Below are positions 35,268 to 44,534 of a stretch of 64,000 nucleotides of DNA, piece by piece. The position numbers were made by a program, and so were the translations under genes. The notes beneath the pieces were generated by a model. It was not told where the DNA came from, did no database searches, and saw nothing but the letters and a program-made list of their open reading frames with translations. Source of the stretch: Synechococcus sp. MW101C3 (GTDB lineage Bacteria > Cyanobacteriota > Cyanobacteriia > PCC-6307 > Cyanobiaceae). Location of the stretch: positions 186,001-250,000 of the forward strand of contig NZ_NQKX01000004.1 in NCBI RefSeq assembly GCF_002252635.1, read 5' to 3'. Position 1 is the stretch's first letter. Every line of letters starts with the position of its first letter.

Positions 35268-35543
35268 ATGCCCGAAGTCTTGCTGCAGCTCGAATGGCCC
35301 GATGGCCGCCAGACCACGCTCTTTTCGCCCTCGACGGTGATCCTGCAGCACCTCCAACCCGGTGAGCGGCTGCCGGTGGCGGAGTTGCAGCAGCGCGCCG
35401 AGCGCGCGCTGGCTGAGGCGTCCGAGCGGGTGCGGGCCCGCTATGGCTTCGCCTGCACGCGCACCGATGAGGAGCGCAGCAAGTTGCGCCACACCGCCAC
35501 CGCCTACGCCGCCGACCAGTTCGTTCAGATCAGCGCCCCATGA
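35268..35543 (+). CDS. MSMEG_0570-family nitrogen starvation protein
   Basis: The 91-residue protein has MPEVLLQLEWPDGRQTTLFSPSTVI, LPVAELQQRAERALAEASERVRARYGFACTRTDEE and a C-terminal QFVQISAP, matching the small MSMEG_0570 family of Nit1C clusters. No catalytic motif is visible apart from one Cys. It may be a scaffold or carrier for the other enzymes. ATGA overlap with the HPP gene shows that the membrane protein is part of the same message. Confidence 0.85.
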   Translation: MPEVLLQLEWPDGRQTTLFSPSTVILQHLQPGERLPVAELQQRAERALAEASERVRARYGFACTRTDEERSKLRHTATAYAADQFVQISAP

Positions 35544-36052
35544 CTTCCTCTTTCTTCGCCAAGTTCCGCGGTGACCGGGCGCCGCTCCCTCCCCGGCCCG
35601 CCCGCCGGGCCATCGCCCTGGCCTGGTTGGGCGGCTTCCTGGCGATCGCCGCCGTGGCCCTGCTGCAGCTCGGCCTCAGTGCCCCCTTCGTGCTCGGCTC
35701 CTTCGGCGCCACCTGCGTGCTGGCCTTCGGCTACCCCGACGTTCCCTTCTCCCAGCCGCGCAACATCGTGCTGGGCCACACGCTCAGCACCGCCGTGGGC
35801 CTGCTGTTCCTCAGCCTGTTCGGCTCCCAGTGGTGGGCCATGGCCGCCGCCCTGGCCACCGCGATCGCCCTGATGATGGCCACCGGCACCGTGCATCCCC
35901 CGGCCGGCTCCAACCCGGTGATCGTGTTCCTGCTGCAGCCCGGCTGGGGCTTCCTGCTCTTCCCCACCGTGCTGGGCGCCGTGATCGTGACGGTGGTGGC
36001 GCTGGTTTATAACAACGCCGTGAGAGCTGGCAGGTATCCGAAGTATTGGTGA
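35540..36052 (+). CDS. HPP-family membrane protein (possible nitrite carrier)
   Basis: The 170-residue protein has four hydrophobic helices (about 24-46, 49-66, 77-117, 128-158) and the family-naming TVHPPAGSNP (about 116-125). HPP proteins from plant plastids and some cyanobacteria have been shown to transport nitrite. The N-terminus is basic (FFAKFRGDRAPLPPRPARR). A four-base overlap with the MSMEG_0570-like gene makes it a co-translated member of the cluster, so a small nitrogenous anion as substrate is reasonable but unproven. Confidence 0.8.
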   Translation: MTSSFFAKFRGDRAPLPPRPARRAIALAWLGGFLAIAAVALLQLGLSAPFVLGSFGATCVLAFGYPDVPFSQPRNIVLGHTLSTAVGLLFLSLFGSQWWAMAAALATAIALMMATGTVHPPAGSNPVIVFLLQPGWGFLLFPTVLGAVIVTVVALVYNNAVRAGRYPKYW

Positions 36053-36235
36053 GGGGCTTGATGCGGTTGGGGTGGAGCGAGTTGAGTCGAGAAAAAAGCA
36101 GCTGTGTGACGGCTGTGCCAGCGCGTCTTCATGGCATCGTCGTTTTCGACTTCAGGCTCGACCTGCCGTTGGCGCTGAGCTCTGTCTGTGTTCTGCTCAG
36201 CGGCGCCAGGACGGTGATGTGACTCGACCGTCTGT
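36053..36235. other. AT-richer spacer, nothing recognised
   Basis: The 183 bases between the HPP gene and the convergent VOC gene are less GC-rich than their surroundings. No RNA gene, terminator or open frame was recognised. Possibly part of a transferred segment with the VOC gene. Confidence 0.4.
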
Positions 36236-36583
36236 TCACCTGGAGTCATCCTGCTGCCCACGGGGGGTCTTGCCGATCACCTCCGGCCATAACGCCTTGA
36301 TCTCCTCGGCCTGATGGTGGGCGGCGAACCGCTCCCAGAGGATGCCGTTGACATCCGTTTCGGTTGTGAAGGCGGTGGCTGATGGATCTTCCCAGCCCAG
36401 ATGGCGCAGTGAGCCTGGTGGAAGGGCGGAGTCCTGGCGCACGGAGAGATTCAAGGCTTCGGTGCGCCACAACGCATACTCCCCGGGAATGGATGTGCAG
36501 GGCGGGCAGCCCAGGCGTCTGGAGTAGTCGTCAATGGTGGCTTCGATGTTGTCTGTTGCGAGTGCGATGTGAAGCCTTCTCAT
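36236..36583 (-). CDS. VOC-superfamily (glyoxalase-like) protein
   Basis: The 115-residue protein has one vicinal-oxygen-chelate module: RRLHIALATDNIEATIDDYSRRLG (residues 2-25) with the first-strand His, EYALWRTEALNLSVRQD, and LRHLGWEDPSATAF. Metal ligands of glyoxalase type (His, Glu) are partly in place, but the enzyme class cannot be named. ATG 36583 opens the conserved domain. Base composition is lower in GC than that of its neighbours. Confidence 0.7.
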   Translation of the reverse strand: MRRLHIALATDNIEATIDDYSRRLGCPPCTSIPGEYALWRTEALNLSVRQDSALPPGSLRHLGWEDPSATAFTTETDVNGILWERFAAHHQAEEIKALWPEVIGKTPRGQQDDSR

Positions 36584-36644
36584 CCCGTTCCTGCCGAAGG
36601 ATCGCCATTCCCATGCTGCAGGAACTGCCTGCCTGGTGCCTGCT

Positions 36645-37865
36645 TCACGCCTGATGCACCACCTGCTGTGGGTAGGGCATCTCGATGCCTTCCTCGGCAA
36701 AGCGCTTCCACACGGCGATGCTCACTTCGCTTTTGATGCTGCCGTTGTTCATCGGATCTTCGATCCAGTAGCGCAGGCCGTAGTGGATGCCGGAATCGCC
36801 ATAGCTGAGCAGCAGCGCTTTGGGTGGTGGCTGGCTGAGCACGCGAGGCGATTGGCGGGCCACCTCCTCCAGCAAAGGGATCACCTGGGCGGGGTCGTGG
36901 CGGTAGGCGGCTGACACATCCAACTGGCTGCGGCGCAGGCGGTCGGTGCCGGTGTAGGTGACGGTGGTCGTGGTGAAGAAGTCCTGGTTGGGGATCACCA
37001 GTTCGGCATTGTCGCGGTCGCGCCAGAGCACGGCCGCCCGCAGGCCGAGGCTGCGCACCTCGCAGGGATCGCCATCGATGAACAGGATCTCCCCGGGCCG
37101 CACCGATCCTTCGAACAGCAGCCACAGGCCGCTGATGAAGTTGGAGAACACCTCCTTGATGCCGAAGCCGATGCCCACCGACAGCCCCCCGGCGATGGCG
37201 GCGATCGCATTGGTGTTGAGGCCCACGCGATGCATCAGCCAAAGCACGCCGGCGCCGATCAGCAGATAACGCAGCACCAGCGTGGTGGCTTCGCGGGTGC
37301 CGTCGCTGAAATGCAGCAGCCCCTGCAGCAGGCGCGCCAGCCAGCTCACCGGGTAGGCGGAGATCGCCACCAGGAAATAGGGAATTGTGAGCAGCAGAAA
37401 CAGATTGCCGGTGGTGATCGTGTCACCGAACACCGGCAACAAGGGGATGTCGGCCACATCCTCGAGCGAATCGAGCTGGTTCACCAGCGATCCCGCCACC
37501 AGCAGCACGTACAACGGCCGAACCAGCTGGTTGAACAGACGATCCACCCCGCGGATCGGGAAGCGCAGCACCAGCGCTTCGTGCAGGAAGGCCAGGAACA
37601 GCCAGATCGCATACATGCGCATGAAGTAGAGCGCCAGGCCGGCCGGCTGCCCCAGCCACTCCAGCAGCGCCGCATTCAGCCGCAGCGCCAGCAGCAACCC
37701 CACAGTTCCCACCAGCGCCAGCCGGCGGCCCCCCTGGCGCAGCCGTGGCCGCACCACCAGTTGAAAGAACGCCAGCAGCGCACCGGCGCTCAGGCATTGC
37801 ACCAACACCACCGGCCGGCTCAGGTAGCCCAGCCAGCCGGTGAATTCAAACAACAGGCTGTTCAT
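36645..37865 (-). CDS. MscS-family mechanosensitive channel
   Basis: The 406-residue protein has about five N-terminal hydrophobic helices and then an MscS domain: the pore-lining helix AIAAIAGGLSVGIGFGIKEVFSNFISGLWLLFE (about 225-257), with the Gly/Ala pattern of TM3, followed by the beta-domain VRPGEILFIDGDPCEVRSLGLRAAVLWRDRDNAELVIPN. MscS channels release solutes on osmotic downshift. It ends an operon-like minus-strand run and lies ten bases after the solute-binding lipoprotein gene. Confidence 0.9.
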   Translation of the reverse strand: MNSLLFEFTGWLGYLSRPVVLVQCLSAGALLAFFQLVVRPRLRQGGRRLALVGTVGLLLALRLNAALLEWLGQPAGLALYFMRMYAIWLFLAFLHEALVLRFPIRGVDRLFNQLVRPLYVLLVAGSLVNQLDSLEDVADIPLLPVFGDTITTGNLFLLLTIPYFLVAISAYPVSWLARLLQGLLHFSDGTREATTLVLRYLLIGAGVLWLMHRVGLNTNAIAAIAGGLSVGIGFGIKEVFSNFISGLWLLFEGSVRPGEILFIDGDPCEVRSLGLRAAVLWRDRDNAELVIPNQDFFTTTTVTYTGTDRLRRSQLDVSAAYRHDPAQVIPLLEEVARQSPRVLSQPPPKALLLSYGDSGIHYGLRYWIEDPMNNGSIKSEVSIAVWKRFAEEGIEMPYPQQVVHQA

Positions 37866-37875
37866 CGGCCGCCCT

Positions 37876-39141
37876 TCACGGTGCCAGCGCCGCAGCAGGG
37901 CGATGGGAGAGCAGCATGGCGGTGGCCTCGGCCGGCGTGAGCTCTCCTTGCACCGTGCGCTGCAGCACGAAATCAATCGCCCGGCCGGCCGCCACGGTCT
38001 GCTCCGGGTTGCTGAAGTTCAGCATGTGGGAGTTCTCCAGGCTCGTGGCCAGGGCCGCCAGGCGATGGGAACTCTTGGTGGGAACCAGCACATCGGGGTT
38101 CACCGGCAGCGTGCCGGGGGCGGAGAGCATCATCTCCCGCTGGTTCACCTTGTTGAGGCTGAACAACACAAAGGCCTCTGCCAATTTCCGTTGACGGCCC
38201 GTGGAATGGCGCCCGAAACTCCACACCCGCAAGGCGGTGATCGGTTTCGCCGGACGGCCCTCCGCCCCCGGCAGCACCGACATGCCCAGGTTCTGGCCCA
38301 GCTTGCGGCTGAGCGGCTCCAGCCAGTTGCCGTTGCAGCTGATCCAGTCCCGGTCGCCTCGCTCCAGCTGGCCCACCAGATCGGCGTCGTCTTCCGAGAA
38401 GGACACATTGCTCTGCAGGTTGGTGGCGGCCAGCCAGGTCAGCCACTCCTCCAGTTGCCTGCGGTCGTCTGCTGACACCAGCACAGGCGTGGAGGTTGTC
38501 TTGCTCGGCGGGTGCTCCACCAGCTGCAACAGGGTGTCGTCAGCCTCGAAGCTGCTGGCGGTCCACAGCAGGTCGGCGAGCTGCAGCGGCAGGCCCACCT
38601 GCAGCCCCTTGGCGCTGAGTTCCAGCAGCTCCGTGAGTGTGGTGGGTGGATCGCTCACGCGGCGGCGATCGAAGCAGGCCACCTGGGGCTTGGCCAGCAG
38701 CGGAATGGCCAGGTAGCGGTTGCCGATCAGGAAGTCGTTGCGGAAGCGGGGCGCCAGGCGATTGAACTGCACGGGGTTCAACGCCACTGCTTCGGTGAGC
38801 CCCCTCTCGTGCAGCCGCAGCGCCGTGACCACCGGGCTCACCACCAGATCGGGCCCCAGGCCGCGCGACTGGCGAAAGGCCATGGCCTCCACGATCCGAT
38901 CGGCCGCAAAGTGGTTGACGTGGATGTCGACGTTGGGGTTGAGCTTGCGGAAGCCGTCGATCAGCAATTGCGACTGGCTGGTGGTGCCTTCGTTCTGGGC
39001 GGGGTTGCCGATCGAGCCCCCGGCCTTCTCCACGTAGATGTACAGCGGCTCACGGCCCAGCAGGTTCGCCATGCCGCCCTCACAGCCGCTCAGCGCCAGC
39101 AGCACCGCCACCGTGGCGCCGATCCGCCCCCAGCGCTTCAT
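37876..39141 (-). CDS. Extracellular solute-binding lipoprotein, no partner transporter
   Basis: The 421-residue protein has a lipoprotein signal peptide ([20 protein letters not shown], lipobox LSGC). The rest resembles the family 1 bacterial solute-binding fold: [44 protein letters not shown] and [44 protein letters not shown] and a late [18 protein letters not shown] also suit a sugar/polyol-binding protein. No permease or ATPase gene is nearby. Its start overlaps the SDR stop (ATGA). A sensor role with MscS is possible but speculative. Confidence 0.75.
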   Translation of the reverse strand: MKRWGRIGATVAVLLALSGCEGGMANLLGREPLYIYVEKAGGSIGNPAQNEGTTSQSQLLIDGFRKLNPNVDIHVNHFAADRIVEAMAFRQSRGLGPDLVVSPVVTALRLHERGLTEAVALNPVQFNRLAPRFRNDFLIGNRYLAIPLLAKPQVACFDRRRVSDPPTTLTELLELSAKGLQVGLPLQLADLLWTASSFEADDTLLQLVEHPPSKTTSTPVLVSADDRRQLEEWLTWLAATNLQSNVSFSEDDADLVGQLERGDRDWISCNGNWLEPLSRKLGQNLGMSVLPGAEGRPAKPITALRVWSFGRHSTGRQRKLAEAFVLFSLNKVNQREMMLSAPGTLPVNPDVLVPTKSSHRLAALATSLENSHMLNFSNPEQTVAAGRAIDFVLQRTVQGELTPAEATAMLLSHRPAAALAP

Positions 39142-40085
39142 CGGCCGATTCCCGTGAGCGTTTCGCTCACCTCCCACAGCTGCCGCCGCTGGGCGGCATC
39201 GAGCGCCGCCGGTGCGATCCGCACCTGGGTGGGCCAGCCGCGCATGCCGCCCCATTGATCCGGACCGTAGTGCTCACCGCCCCTGGCGCTGGGCGCGGTG
39301 GCGGCATGGAGCTGGGGCAGGGCGCCCATCGCCGCGCTCTGGAACAGGGGATCCATCAGCCGGTAGCTGAGCGCTTCCAGCTTCGAGCCATTGGCGGCTA
39401 CCGAGGCGGGCTGCAGGTTGGTGCGCGCCAGGCCGGGATGGGCCGCCAGCGAGGCCACGCCGCTGCCGTCGGCGGCCAGCCGCTCCTGCAGCTCGAGCGC
39501 GAACATCACATTGGCCAGCTTGCTCTGGCTGTAGGCCGCCCAGCGGTCGTAGCGCTGCTCCGCCGCCAGGTCGTCAAAGGCGATCCGGCCGAAATACTGG
39601 GCGCCGGAGGTGACCGTGACCACCCGCGCGTCGCTGCGGCCCCGCAGCAGCGGCAGCAGCAGCAGGGTGAGGGCGAAGTGGCCCAGGTGGTTGGTGCCGA
39701 ACTGCAGCTCGAAGCCATCGCGGGTGAGCGTGCGCGGCGGCGCCATCACGCCGGCGTTGTTGAGCAGCAGATCCAGCCGGCCGTACTGGTCGGCCAGCCA
39801 CTGGCTGGCGCGGCGGATGCTCTGCAGATCAGCCAGATCCAGCTCCAGCACCTCCAGCCCGCCGCCGCCCCGCACGCTGGCGATCAGCTCGCTGCGGGCC
39901 GCCTCGCCCTTCCGCCGGCTGCGGCAGGCCAGCACCACGGTGGCGCCATGGGCCGCCAACGCCCGGGCCGATTCCAGCCCCAGGCCACTGTTGGCTCCGG
40001 TGATCAAAGCGATCCGACCGCTCTGGTCGGGGATGGCGTCAGCGGTCCAGGGCATGGGGGGAGCGGCTGGGCGGCGGGCATTCAC
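39138..40085 (-). CDS. Short-chain dehydrogenase/reductase (retinol dehydrogenase/POR-like)
   Basis: The 315-residue protein has the cofactor motif [18 protein letters not shown] (about 28-45), the structural NNAGVMAPP, catalytic Ser in [11 protein letters not shown] and YSQSK with the catalytic Tyr-Lys. Arg in [12 protein letters not shown] favours NADP. Length and the [11 protein letters not shown] segment resemble retinol-dehydrogenase or protochlorophyllide-oxidoreductase-type SDRs. GTG 40085 overlaps the methyltransferase stop (GTGA); ATG 40055 would drop ten residues. Substrate unknown. Confidence 0.85.
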   Translation of the reverse strand: MNARRPAAPPMPWTADAIPDQSGRIALITGANSGLGLESARALAAHGATVVLACRSRRKGEAARSELIASVRGGGGLEVLELDLADLQSIRRASQWLADQYGRLDLLLNNAGVMAPPRTLTRDGFELQFGTNHLGHFALTLLLLPLLRGRSDARVVTVTSGAQYFGRIAFDDLAAEQRYDRWAAYSQSKLANVMFALELQERLAADGSGVASLAAHPGLARTNLQPASVAANGSKLEALSYRLMDPLFQSAAMGALPQLHAATAPSARGGEHYGPDQWGGMRGWPTQVRIAPAALDAAQRRQLWEVSETLTGIGR

Positions 40086-40900
40086 GCGTTCCACTGTGTC
40101 GCCTGGAGCTCCAGCACGGTGGGCGCCACCCACAGCGCGCCACTCTGCCGGTGGGCGGCATCGATCTCGGCGGCCACCAGCGCCGCCTCCTCAGCACTCC
40201 AGCGGCCCTGGCGGATCAGCTCCTGCCCGTAGATGACCACGAAGCGCTCCAGCCAGCGCGCCACCGCATCGCCCGGCCGCCCCACCAGGGCCAGCGGTTG
40301 CAAGGCGTCGATCTGAAAGCCCCGCGCCGCCAGCAGTGCCGGCAGCCGCCGGTTCACATCCGGATCACCGCCGGCCGCCTCGAAGCTGGCGTAGGCGGCC
40401 TCGGCGAAACGGGACACGGCCGCTCCGTTCGGGTACAGCCCGAAGCTGCGCCAGTGCACGTATTCATGCAGTACCACCCGCCCGCCTGCGGCCATGCAGC
40501 GGGACAGCCCGTCCAGCAGCGGCTCCAGCGTGGGCAGGAACATCGCCACCCAGCGGCACCAGGCCAGCTGGAAGCCCTCCGCCGGCAGTGGATCACAGCT
40601 GAGGTTGTGGGCGCGCAGCTCCAGTTGCGGCAGCCCGGCGGCCTGGGCCGCGGCGCGGGCCACTTCCAGATACGTGGGGCTCAGCTCCAGGCCGAGCACC
40701 CGCCCGCCGGGCCCCACCAGCCGCGCCAGCTCCAGGCTGGAGAAGCCTGGCCCGGCGCCCAGATCCAGCACCGCCTGGCCCGGCTGCAGCCCGGCGCGCT
40801 GCCAGGCGGCACGGGCGGAAGGCAGCCACAGCGCGTGCTGCACCCGCAACCGCTCGATCTCCGCGTCGGAGCTGCCGAGCACGTAGCGGTCGGGGGCCAT
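40082..40900 (-). CDS. Class I SAM-dependent methyltransferase
   Basis: The 272-residue protein has SAM motif [21 protein letters not shown] (about 45-64), the acidic end of strand 2 in [16 protein letters not shown], and [18 protein letters not shown] as motif IV region, with [19 protein letters not shown] following. The methyl acceptor is unknown. ATG 40900 is preferred to the GTG before it. It is coupled to the SDR gene by GTGA and follows the 85-residue acidic protein by nine bases. Confidence 0.85.
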   Translation of the reverse strand: MAPDRYVLGSSDAEIERLRVQHALWLPSARAAWQRAGLQPGQAVLDLGAGPGFSSLELARLVGPGGRVLGLELSPTYLEVARAAAQAAGLPQLELRAHNLSCDPLPAEGFQLAWCRWVAMFLPTLEPLLDGLSRCMAAGGRVVLHEYVHWRSFGLYPNGAAVSRFAEAAYASFEAAGGDPDVNRRLPALLAARGFQIDALQPLALVGRPGDAVARWLERFVVIYGQELIRQGRWSAEEAALVAAEIDAAHRQSGALWVAPTVLELQATQWNA

Positions 40901-40909
40901 CACCGCGGC

Positions 40910-41167
40910 TCAGTCCTCCGGGAACAGCAGGCTGGCCAGTTCGTCGGGGTCCACGTCGTAGACGCGGGCGAGGCTGGTTTCGATCGCGGAGGTCACCTCG
41001 CCGGAGAGAAAGCGCATGGCGTTGAGGGCGTCCTCGGCGATGTCGTCGGTGAGCAGGGTTGCTTCGCCGCCCAGCTTTTCGTCGTTGATCACCGCCATCA
41101 CCCAGCTCTGGTAGGCGTACACGAGGTCGGAGAACTCAAGCTCCGGGTCATTGAGATCCAGGGCCAT
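40910..41167 (-). CDS. Small acidic conserved-type protein
   Basis: The 85-residue protein is strongly acidic: MALDLNDPELEFSDLVYAYQ, DEKLGGEATLLTDDIAEDAL and VYDVDPDELASLLFPED. No membrane segment or catalytic motif. The predicted structure is mostly helical. I do not recognise a named family. It is followed after nine bases by the methyltransferase gene and preceded by a transglycosylase gene 83 bases upstream. A regulatory or scaffold role is possible. Confidence 0.6.
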   Translation of the reverse strand: MALDLNDPELEFSDLVYAYQSWVMAVINDEKLGGEATLLTDDIAEDALNAMRFLSGEVTSAIETSLARVYDVDPDELASLLFPED

Positions 41168-41250
41168 GGAGGTGTCGGGCGCAGTCGTGAGCAGTTTGGC
41201 CCCCGGCGGTGACGCCTCGCCCGATTCGCTGGTCGGCGTCGCGACCCGGC

Positions 41251-42297
41251 TCAGTAGCCGGAGGAGCCCGGCGGCGGTGCGCTGGCCGGCTGGCGCCGCA
41301 GGTGAGCCGTCACCGCGACCGGCTGGTTCTGGGCATAGCCCACCGGCAGCCACAGGTCGCCAGCGGCGGCGGCGTAGTGGATTTCCCAGTGGTAGAGGCC
41401 GATCAGGGCGCGGGGGTCCTCCTGGATCAACGACGCGTAGGCCAGCACGGCGCGGCCGTAGTTGTCGCTGTTGTTGTAGCCCCACAGGCCCTTGCGGATG
41501 TCCTTGAGGCCACCGCGCCTTACCAGGTAGCGGGCGGCGGCCTGGATGGCGTCGTGGGGATCGCGGATGTTGCCCTTGCCCACACCGGGCTGGGCCCAGG
41601 TGGTGGGCAGGAACTGCATCGGCCCCTGGGCGTTCGCCACCGACACCCCATCGATGCGCCCCATGCCGCTCTCCACCAGGTTCACGGCCGCCAGCACCTC
41701 CCAGTCGATGCCGGTGGCCTGCTCGGCCTGCTTGTAGGAGCGCACCAGCTGCTCCAGCGGCGGTGGCGGCAGGATGCGCCAGCTGGGCAGGCTGGTGGGC
41801 CGCCGGTCGCTGCGGTGCATGGCCAGGAAGGAGCGCCGCGCCAGCAGGTGCCGGTCGTAGACACTGAGCCAGCGGGGCGGCAGCGAACCGCGCACCTCGG
41901 CGGCGAGCGGTTGCCGGTGCGCCAGCACCCGGTAGATCACCTGCTGCTGATGGCCGAGGGCCGGCAGCGCCTCTGCGGGGGTGGCTTCGGCGCGCAGGGC
42001 CTCCTCCACCGCCGCCAGCAGCGCGGCCAGCTGCCGCGGATCCGCCGGCACCAATGGGTAGTGGCGCCCGTCGGCGTGGGTGGGCAGGGCCGGATCGGTG
42101 GGCAGCTGCGGCAGGCGCGGCCCCACCGCCAGGCTGTCTGCCGCTGCGGGGTCCGGCGGGGTGGCTGGCGTGCTGGCCGGTTCGGTGCCGGCGGCGCGCG
42201 AGGCCTCCAGGGCAGGGCGCAGCAGCAGGCCGCCGCCCAGCAGCGCCGCCGCGACGCCCATGCCAATCAGCAGCTGAGGGGGGGAAAGCCTGGGCAC
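41251..42297 (-). CDS. Lytic transglycosylase (SLT domain)
   Basis: The 348-residue protein has an N-terminal membrane anchor or signal (about 8-29, LLIGMGVAAALLGGGLLLRP), a Pro/Ala-rich linker, a helical part and a C-terminal SLT domain: catalytic Glu in NLVESGMGRIDGVSVANAQG (about 207-226), then PMQFLPTTW and DPHDAIQAAARYLVRRGG. Such enzymes cut peptidoglycan between MurNAc and GlcNAc, forming anhydro-MurNAc. The start is a GTG at 42297. It is 33 bases after the MFS stop and may share its transcript. Confidence 0.88.
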   Translation of the reverse strand: MPRLSPPQLLIGMGVAAALLGGGLLLRPALEASRAAGTEPASTPATPPDPAAADSLAVGPRLPQLPTDPALPTHADGRHYPLVPADPRQLAALLAAVEEALRAEATPAEALPALGHQQQVIYRVLAHRQPLAAEVRGSLPPRWLSVYDRHLLARRSFLAMHRSDRRPTSLPSWRILPPPPLEQLVRSYKQAEQATGIDWEVLAAVNLVESGMGRIDGVSVANAQGPMQFLPTTWAQPGVGKGNIRDPHDAIQAAARYLVRRGGLKDIRKGLWGYNNSDNYGRAVLAYASLIQEDPRALIGLYHWEIHYAAAAGDLWLPVGYAQNQPVAVTAHLRRQPASAPPPGSSGY

Positions 42298-42330
42298 GGC
42301 GGGGCAGCGGCAGGGTTTTCGGCGCCAACG

Positions 42331-43542
42331 CTAGGGGTGAACGCCACCGGCTCGTACGGGGCGCAGCACCAGCAGGGCGGTGAGCAGCAGGGCGCCGCCG
42401 CCCGCGAGGAACACCGCCGTGAGCGACACATCCAGCAGCAGGCCCGCCAGGGCCTGGGAAAGCGGATCGAAGGCCACCCCCGCCACCATCGCCAGCGCCA
42501 TCACGCGGCCCTGCAGCGCTGCCGGTGTTTCCCGCTGCAGCCACACCGTGGCCATCACCCCCACCAGGCCCCCGCCCACCCCCATCGCCGCCAGCACGGC
42601 AGCGGCCACCCAGGCTTCGCCGGCGGCGGCCAGCCCCAGCAGGCCCAGCCCCAGGGCGGCGGAGAGCCAGCCCAGCGCCGACGAGGGCTGATCCAGCCGG
42701 AAGCGGTCGAGCCGGCCGGCCAGCGCCACGCCCACCAGGGCACCCACGCCGTAGGCGGCCTGCAGCGCGCCGAAGGTGGCGGCTCCTCCCCCGTAACGCA
42801 GGCTCACCAGCTCCACCACGCCGATCACCACCGGGCCGAGCACGGCCAGGTTGATCATCGCGATCAGCCCCAGACCGGTGCGGATCGCCCCGTGGCGCCA
42901 GGCGAACACACAGCCTTCGCGCAGTCCCCGCAGCAGCCCGCCCGCGCCGTCCCGGTGCCAGAGGGCCGGCCGGGGTCGCAGCTGGACGAAGCAGCAGGCG
43001 GCCAGCAGCAGCACGCCGGCGTCGAGGGCGAGCGCGGCCGTGGCGCCGCCGATGGCCAGCGCCACCCCCGCCAGGGCCGGACCCACCACATTGCTGATCT
43101 GCTCGCTGCCCTGCAGCCAGGCGTGCGCCCGGTTCAGCAGCCGTGGCTGCACCAGCAGGGGCAGCAGGGCCATCGCGGCGGGGTAGACGCAGGCCTCGGC
43201 GGCGCCGAACAGGGCCGCCAGCATCATCACCGGCCCCAGTGCCAGTGCCCCGTGGGCGGCCAGCAGGGTGAGCACGCCGGTGCAGAGCGCCAGCACCGCG
43301 CTGGCCCGCACCGCCAGGGCACGGGGCGGATGGTGATCGCTGAGGGCACCCCCCACCAGCATCAGCAGCCCCCGCGGCAGCGCTGCCGCCATCAGCACCA
43401 GCGCCACGGCGCTGCCCGAGCCGGTGCGCTGCAGCATCAGCCAGGTGATGGCCACGAACCAGAACTGCACGCCGCAGAACAGCACCGTCTGGCCCAGCCA
43501 GAGCCAGCGGAAACGCTGATGCCGCAGCAGGAGGGAGGTCAT
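42331..43542 (-). CDS. MFS transporter (EntS/MFS_3-like)
   Basis: The 403-residue protein has about twelve hydrophobic helices and starts MTSLLLRHQRFRWLWLGQ, typical of the MFS_3/EntS-type exporters. ALSDHHPPRALAVRASAV (about 60-77) stands at the loop 2-3 motif, though weakened. AGRLDRFRLDQPSSALGW is the second-half counterpart. These proteins export siderophores, macrolides or small metabolites. ATGA overlap with the Coq4-like gene makes them a coupled pair, likely controlled by the divergent TetR regulator. Confidence 0.8.
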   Translation of the reverse strand: MTSLLLRHQRFRWLWLGQTVLFCGVQFWFVAITWLMLQRTGSGSAVALVLMAAALPRGLLMLVGGALSDHHPPRALAVRASAVLALCTGVLTLLAAHGALALGPVMMLAALFGAAEACVYPAAMALLPLLVQPRLLNRAHAWLQGSEQISNVVGPALAGVALAIGGATAALALDAGVLLLAACCFVQLRPRPALWHRDGAGGLLRGLREGCVFAWRHGAIRTGLGLIAMINLAVLGPVVIGVVELVSLRYGGGAATFGALQAAYGVGALVGVALAGRLDRFRLDQPSSALGWLSAALGLGLLGLAAAGEAWVAAAVLAAMGVGGGLVGVMATVWLQRETPAALQGRVMALAMVAGVAFDPLSQALAGLLLDVSLTAVFLAGGGALLLTALLVLRPVRAGGVHP

Positions 43543-44303
43543 GGCTGCCCGGCCCACTCCTGCACGGGCGTGAGGTTCAGCTCCTGGCGCCACTGCTGCA
43601 GGGGCTTCGCCCAGCCCTCCTCCCAACGCTGGGCGAACAGGGGCCGGGCCTGCTGGCCCATCTGCAGCCCGGTGTGGATGGCCAGCACCAGTGCCGGCAG
43701 CTGTTCGGGGTCGAACAGCGTGATCGACTGCAGCGCCTGGGCCGTGAGCATGGCGCCCAGGGGATAGGGGAACTGGCCGAGGTGAAAGGCCTGCAGGCCG
43801 ATCTCGCCAAGCAGCGAGGTGTCGAAGCCGGTGAGCACATGCCAGAGGTCGTGGGTCTGGCTGAGCCGCACCTCCACGTAGGTCGCCTCGCTGCCGGCCT
43901 CCATGCCGGCGTGCAGGTCGGGGTCGTAGCCGAGCCGGGTGAGGCTGGCGGCATAGGCATGGCCGAGCGAGCCCACCGGCAGGGCCGCCAGCCGATCGAG
44001 GTCATGCGGACCCGGCACCCAGCGGGCGTCGATGAGGGCGGCGCAGCCGGGATCGTGGCGCAGGTGCTGCGCCGCCAGTGCGTAGGAGGGGGTGTCGAGC
44101 AGCCCGTCGGTGAGCACGCCCACCAGCTCCAGGCTGGTGTCACCGCCGCTCATCGCGAGCATGGTGCCGAGGATGCGGAAGAGGGGGTCGGGGGCGACCG
44201 GGGCCGGGACGGCGGGGCCGTCCGCGAGTGTTGCGGCGCTGGTGGCGCCCGTGTCCGGGGCAGCAGCGGCGTGAGCGGTGGACTGCCAGAGGGTGGTGGC
44301 CAT
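43539..44303 (-). CDS. Coq4-family protein
   Basis: The 254-residue protein contains the Coq4 metal motif HDLWHVLTGFDTSLLGEIG (HDxxH followed by Glu, about 158-176), plus LGHAYAASLTRLGYDP and ERWEEGWAKPL-like C-terminus (QRWEEGWAKPLQQW). In eukaryotes and proteobacteria Coq4 is needed for ubiquinone synthesis. Cyanobacteria make plastoquinone and phylloquinone instead, so its job here is open. The first 30 residues are Ala/Pro-rich. It starts a two-gene unit with the MFS exporter. Confidence 0.8.
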   Translation of the reverse strand: MATTLWQSTAHAAAAPDTGATSAATLADGPAVPAPVAPDPLFRILGTMLAMSGGDTSLELVGVLTDGLLDTPSYALAAQHLRHDPGCAALIDARWVPGPHDLDRLAALPVGSLGHAYAASLTRLGYDPDLHAGMEAGSEATYVEVRLSQTHDLWHVLTGFDTSLLGEIGLQAFHLGQFPYPLGAMLTAQALQSITLFDPEQLPALVLAIHTGLQMGQQARPLFAQRWEEGWAKPLQQWRQELNLTPVQEWAGQP

Positions 44304-44357
44304 GGAAGGGCGAGCGGAGGGTCAGTGCGGGCAGTGAGCTCTGAACATGAGGAGTGC

Positions 44358-44369
44358 TCACATCAGTGA
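44358..44369. promoter_or_regulatory. Candidate TetR operator in divergent promoter region
   Basis: TCAC-ATCA-GTGA is a perfect small palindrome between the Coq4 and TetR genes. It is flanked by repeated AGTG words at 44353 and 44377. TetR regulators usually bind such palindromes next to their own gene; this site is 55 bases before the Coq4 start. Confidence 0.35.
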
Positions 44370-44534
44370 AAATATGAGTGTCCCTCGCCTTTGTCAAGGA
44401 GAATGCGAGGATTGCTCGTCTTGCCTGCCTGCGCCTGTGCCCCAGCTCGCGCCTCTGCCTGAGCCCTCTTCTGCATCCCTGTCTGAGTTCCCGCTCGTGC
44501 CCCTCTTTGTGCCGGCCTGCTCCTGGCTGCGGCC

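Noticed and set aside
41209-43767. 852-codon open frame on the plus strand
   Set aside because: Antisense to the transglycosylase and MFS genes, both with clear family motifs; the plus product is low-complexity.
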